From Mnemiopsis leidyi (Eukaryota > Ctenophora > Tentaculata > Lobata > Bolinopsidae), in assembly GCA_000226015.1 (NCBI GenBank), contig JH153048.1, positions 228,948 through 292,947 on the forward strand: a stretch of DNA of 64,000 nucleotides, given 5' to 3'. The notes below the pieces were generated by a model that was not told the DNA's origin, ran no database searches, and worked only from the letters and a program-made list of their open reading frames with translations. Numbering within the stretch: the first letter of the stretch is position 1; each line of letters starts with the position of its first letter. Shown here piece by piece: positions 59,164 through 64,000 of the stretch. A program made the position numbers and the translations under genes.

Positions 59164-59272
59164 AACATGGCACAATAAGCTATATCTCTAGCGACACAAT
59201 CCCAATTCTCTAGAACATAGCACAGTGGCTCAGACACACGATCCCACTTCTCTAGAACATAGCACAGTGGCT
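59164..59272. repeat. ~52-bp duplication at the 3' end of the 14-Cys gene
   Basis: TCTCTAGAACATAGCACAGT and GGCT recur at about 59209 and 59260. The copy nearer 59260 includes the stop codon region of the 59252 gene, so the end of the coding sequence was copied into its own 3' UTR. Confidence 0.8.
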
Positions 59273-60302
59273 AAGACATTGGTTAGCTTTAGCAGAATCA
59301 CAGTCACTGTTAGCGCTGCAAGCCTGGTAACCCTTACTCCCGTCATCAACGTAGCACCACTCCGGACATTTGACGCAGTTCGTCCCGTCAGCCATTATTA
59401 TCTTCCAGAAATCGTTGAAGTTCTCGATACTCCCTCCCTCAGCTATAAGCTTCTCCATTACAACCTGAATAGAAGGTCTGTAATAAGAAACCCATGTGAA
59501 TCAGTGGAACGGAATATTAAAACGATCATAAGTGTGTTTTTCACTATATCTAGATTTCAATGGATGAACCTGAAAAAGACACTTTTGAGCAGCTAAAATT
59601 TGACAATTCACTTTATAGAGCTGGCATGCTCGACTGAGAATTGTCTCCCCGGATTACCCGATGTCACGTGATTATCTCTTACAACTGACCTTAATGGCGC
59701 ATGCTCCGTTGCATTGTGACCAACAGATTCGCTTGTGACATCCGTAACTGCAGCCAGTTTCAGAGTGACATGGCTGTTTGTCGCCCCAGTAGCAGTTCCC
59801 TGAAAAGTTCTATGTCAATATAGCATGACGTTTTACTGGTTCTTGTCAAATTTTGTAAATTAATAGCAGTTTCTTGATACGTCAGCTTTCTCAGCAACCT
59901 TTTTTAGCTTATCTAAACCGTTTAGATCAAAAAACTTTTTTTAAAGTTTCTAAACTTTTTCGACTTTTCACAAAAGTTCATAGAAAATTTTAAATTTTCC
60001 CCGAAAACTTATAGACTTGAATTCGTATCGGATTTCGAAGTAGGCCAAAATATCGAATCGGGCAAACAAGTTTGAATTGTGATAAAACGACGGTTTAAAA
60101 AGCTATAAGTTTTTCAAAGAAAACTGAAACTGTACACCATGCGTTATAGAATACTTTATAGAAGAAAAGCTTGGATTTAATTAATGCACCTTTTGTATTC
60201 CAACGAATAATTTGATAGTAACTAACCGGCTCTATCTTCAGCTTGTGCAGATATTACAGCAAGCAGGGCTGTCAAGAATCCAACTGCAGCAAAGATTTTC
60301 AT
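59252..60302 (-). CDS. Small secreted 14-cysteine protein, three exons
   Basis: Three minus-strand exons found by splice sites: 60302-60227 (ATG), 59799-59690 and 59464-59252 (TAG). Phases 1 and 0 agree; donors GTTAGT and GTCAGT, acceptors TTTTCAG and ATTCAG. The 132-residue product starts with a clear signal peptide (MKIFAAVGFLTALLAVISAQ). The second exon is NCYWGDKQPCHSETGCSYGC then HKRICWSQCNGACAIK with seven Cys; the third has seven more in NCVKCPEWCYV, QACSANSDCDS and NQCLSHCAMF. A helix-like linker, VVMEKLIAEGGSIENFNDFW, joins the two clusters. An even cysteine count suggests seven disulfides. I do not recognise the family; venom/defence or matrix peptide are guesses. A TATA box sits upstream. 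Confidence 0.85.
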
Positions 60303-60369
60303 CTCAGTTTTTAGAAAATTTCAAGTAAATCAGACTGTACTAATGTGATGATTTGTGGAGCGTTTAATC

Positions 60370-60376
60370 TTTATAT
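60370..60376 (-). promoter_or_regulatory. TATA box of the 14-Cys gene
   Basis: ATATAAA on the minus strand about 70 nt upstream of the ATG at 60302, which would place transcription start near 60340 and give a short leader. Confidence 0.6.
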
Positions 60377-63300
60377 GATTTTGGAGACACTGTCAGGTGG
60401 ACTTATTTGATTTGAACAATTGACAAGTTTTAATTACAGACGCCTAAATAGATTTACGTTAGACTTATTGTACTGTAAATTTTGCGAGTTTCTAATTAGG
60501 TTAACAGGGTTTAAATCCTATTTCACAGCTGGCAGCCCGTGAATTTCTTTTCAAGCTATAAATTTGAGATTTCAGGTACTTGAATCTCTTGAGACAGGTT
60601 CTTAATAGTTCTCTAATTATGGTCGACTGTTTTTGATTCTACAAAATTGTTGGTAAAATAAAATAGTTGTTATGAATCGAAGAAATTTCAACAATTATTA
60701 TCTAAAATAATAAAGTTAACCCTTGTCTTGATAAATACTACAAGATGCTTTGGTCCTAGTCTTGATCAACAGATGAGCTGTTCCACAAAACCTGATAAAG
60801 ACAATATCATATCAATACGGATTAAGATGGTTGATTAAATGTCGGCCACCAGCCCTGCGCCCTGGCACACGAAAATCAAGCTTGACAACATCCAGCCACT
60901 GTTTACAAATTAAATCGAAGCAGAAGCACAGTCTCGCGCACCGAACAAACATCGGCCAATCAGATTTCTGGAAACTGTGCGGGGACCAATCAGAAACTGT
61001 CCCAAACGTCACGTGCACAAAACTTTGCGGGGAGAAATTTAGTTTAATTTGCGCTTGGCGTGGGGTAAGATAAAGCCGATCAAGGATAAAGGATCCAAGT
61101 AAAACTTGGATCACGTGATCAGCTGAACAGAGACTTTCTTATAGTCAAGGTCAAACACCGTGGTGGCAATTGTGAGCTGTCATGCTTACTGAATTAGTGA
61201 AATTGACTGTTAGCCCTCTCACCAATACGAGCTTGTTGTAAAGCCCTACACCACAAAGGGGATGCATGAATAACAAGATGGGCATTTAGCATGTATGAAA
61301 ACATATCTTCATGAAGAATTCCTCGGCCACGCTTGCACATTTGTCCAACTATAGATACCCCTTTCTAAGTTAACGATAAAGTTCGGTGCTACATATGTTT
61401 ACTTACCCTCAGTATAATCCTAAATTATAAAAGTCGCGACTAGCTGATTACTGCAGTTACTTTGATTGGTTTGATGTTCAATTCGGGAGAAATGTAAAAA
61501 CCTAGCGGCTAGCATTATGATAAATATGACCATAGGTCCAAATGACGTCAAACATCTGTACAAGTATATAACCCGATCATGACCCTAATAATCAGACTAG
61601 ATTGAGCTAAAGTTTTGAAAACATCCAGATTTCTTCCTTTTGATATCCAAAATGTTTCCTGTCTTGTAAGACGAAAACTCGGCGGCTTCAGTTTCCTAAA
61701 TCCTGCCAGGCTCCACTACAGTACCATATAATCATTTTCCATTTCACTTACCTAATTGAGACGTTTGAAAAAGCGGCTCCTATCGCGAGTTGGAACTAAG
61801 TTTTTAAGCTATCCCATTGGCTGACGGTACATTTTCTGTGCTCTGATTGGCCGAGAGTTAGTCCTGGTGGAGTTGTGGAGACACAAAGTCGGGGAACAAC
61901 AGCCTGAAAATTAAAGTATAAAATGAAAACAATCGCAGTCTAAAGCATTAGAAATGCCAAATTACAATTCGTCCAGCGGCACATGACCACATCGATAAGA
62001 CATATGTATCCGTAACACGCCTTATCAATTACGATGGGACATTGAAAACACCATATTTTGTGGCAGGACTGTCGTGACATGGTCACGTGACCTTTCACTG
62101 GCCAATGAGAGAAGCTTCTCGGGCAGACAGCACTAATTATTTCATTTCAGACCCTTTCAAGGTATAGCTGGTATCGGAATCATCCAATCTTACCATCAAT
62201 CCCAAAAATCAAATCACAAAATTCCATCGTTCTCGTCCAATCAGATCCGACTGTTCCAGTCACGTGACCCACAGTAGTTTAGCACGTACTCAGGCTGAAG
62301 ATTGGATCGTATCGTTAATGCGTAGTTGCCAGTGTGACACGAAACAATTTAACATGTGTCCGCTCAGGTCACCGTAAAAATAGAAGTTCCTAATCGAGCG
62401 GTTCACTTTGGCTGGACTTTTTATGAAGATTACCATTCTTCATAATTTGAATACTGGTGGGAGTTCATTTACTCAAAATTAAAGAGAATTAAATTTGAAT
62501 ACTGGTGGTATTTCATTTACCCAGAATTAAAGAGAATGAAAGTTGAATGAAAAATGTTTCTCTTAGCTAGTCCGGTTTCATTAACTTTTGAAAATCTCCT
62601 GATTCGAAAGTACTTATAGATATGGCTAAGCTGAAAGCTTCTTAAAGTCAAGATTTTGATAAGATTTCTAGGGAACTAAAATATTAATATTTGAAAAACC
62701 GTAGCCTTCCCTGAATGCATCACAACAGTTTAGTTCTACCAATATTGCTTAACCTCTTATCCATAATTCCACAAGTTCAACTGAAAACCCCTCAGTTAAC
62801 GCAACGTTAGTTATTTCTTGCCTAGACGGCCCGTAAAATTGATGGTTTTCAGATGAATTTAAGAATGAAAGATTTGCAACTGTAAGTTGGCGTTGACAAG
62901 GGAGACGGATAGTTTAATCTGAATTAGTCGATAACCTTGACAAACGATAATGTAGATGATTTTCGTCATCAAGAAAGGTTTGAGCATGTCCCAGACATTG
63001 AAGGACAGCTTTGCGTCAGAAACAAAAAAGAGCTCTTGAAATTGTAACTTTCGGCACTTTGTAATTAAAACGACGCAGCCAATAGTGATAGCGATCGCTA
63101 CTAACTTCTTAATGAAAACAAGGACTCCCCAAAAATTGTCAGTTTGTTTTATGTCATATGTTGAAGCTTATAATGAGATCCGACCTCAGTACCACATATT
63201 GATATTCAGACACGTCGTGCGAAGGTTTTTAAGCAAAGCGACAGATAAATTTAATTTTGTCCGGCGTATTTAGTTTTCAGACTAAAACGACAGGTTGATC

Positions 63301-64000
63301 TTTAGCCGACCAGCAGCAAGAGCCGCTACAAGAATTTAGAACGACAATTTTTCTTTCCTTCATATATGTTTCACTTTCAGAATTGGTACAAAGTAGGTTG
63401 TAACAATCATCATATAAGCAGCGGTTTTGGATTTATTCTTACTATTCCAATTTGACGAATTTGGTAAAGTACTTTGATATAAATGTTCTTGTAAACAATT
63501 CTGTTGAATGGATAAAGAAAAAGTTCTATAGAAAGTGTCAGAAACATTGTTAGGAAGTATTGGGAAGTGTTACAAAAAGTGTCAGAAAAAGTGTTAGGAA
63601 GTGTTATAAAAAGTGCAAGATTTAGAAAAAGTATCAGAATTCATTCATAAATGTGAAGATCAATTAAAATTGAATAACGCAAAAATAACGAATAAATATT
63701 GAGCAACAAGGACTTTGGACACATGCAGTTATTATGGTTAATATGATATCATTGTTATGATATATAAAAATGAAACAAAAAGCATTTTAGGATAATCGAT
63801 GATGCCGCATTCGATTTGGGCAATAGCCGTTTCCATCATAGACTTCCATGTTTGCACATTTCGGACTTTACACGTTTTACTTTCACTCATCATCTCGTAA
63901 CAAAGATGGAATAAGCAGAAGAATAAACCACTTTCTTAACTGTATTTAAGATGAACAATTCTTATAAAAAAGGTATGGTAGTTGATATGGTTTTAGATGA
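60377..64000. other. Spacer to window end
   Basis: No supported gene. CACGTG sites at 61010, 61114, 62084 and 62261, each with a CCAAT box within about 25 bp except 61114. Small repeats: a 48-bp duplication at 62447-62545 and GTGTTAGGAAGTGTTA-type units at 63530-63620. Confidence 0.5.
62447..62545. repeat. 48-bp tandem duplication
   Basis: AATTTGAATACTGGTGG followed by TTCATTTACYCARAATTAAA and GAGAAT occurs twice in direct succession. Confidence 0.9.

Overview
The window is animal nuclear DNA, most likely from an invertebrate metazoan. Protein genes are split by short GT-AG introns, the intergenic tracts are long and AT-leaning, and there are microsatellites, minisatellites and two assembly gaps. 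No operons, CRISPR arrays or rRNA are seen. Protein similarity (TTLL5 and IRF2BP families) supports an animal, but I cannot name the species.

Layout. (1) About 897-12736, plus strand: the 3' two thirds of a TTLL5-type tubulin polyglutamylase gene whose 5' exons lie upstream of the window. I rebuilt the exons from splice sites, phase and similarity recalled to human TTLL5. A 2.8-kb exon ending in a stop (3725-6558) sits inside this gene; a phase-compatible route skips it, so two 3' ends look likely. The introns are full of minisatellites, and three of these duplicate a splice site. (2) 12737-19330: spacer with a (CA)n tract, a small GPI-anchored cysteine-rich gene (14739-15218), a His/Gly/Tyr/Asn heptad repeat that may be coding (16012-16252), a minus-strand secreted Sushi-domain gene (16541-17686), and a broken non-LTR retrotransposon carrying RNase H (about 18225-19325). 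(3) 19330-30680: mostly non-coding, with a retroelement endonuclease-like remnant (21240-21590) and a weak multi-exon candidate (22701-24453). (4) 30866-32824: an intact single-exon IRF2BP-family transcriptional co-regulator. (5) 32825-58980: about 26 kb with no convincing gene, holding several minisatellites and many regulatory-looking motifs. (6) 58985-60376: a tRNA-like sequence and a three-exon minus-strand gene for a small secreted 14-cysteine protein with a TATA box. (7) The tail to 64000 shows no gene.

The most unusual signal is not a gene. The hexamer CACGTG, usually as GTCACGTGAC, occurs roughly 75 times by my reading, against about 9 expected at 40% GC. Many copies are paired 18-23 bp apart, and two arrays have 11-bp and 20-bp periods. 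At four places in 35.6-37.5 kb it is fused to an RFX X-box-like sequence, and CCAAT boxes often lie within 10-55 bp. It occurs in introns, in spacer and inside TTLL5 coding exons. This looks either like a dispersed bHLH-ZIP/RFX/NF-Y regulatory grammar or like a highly iterated palindrome spread through the genome.
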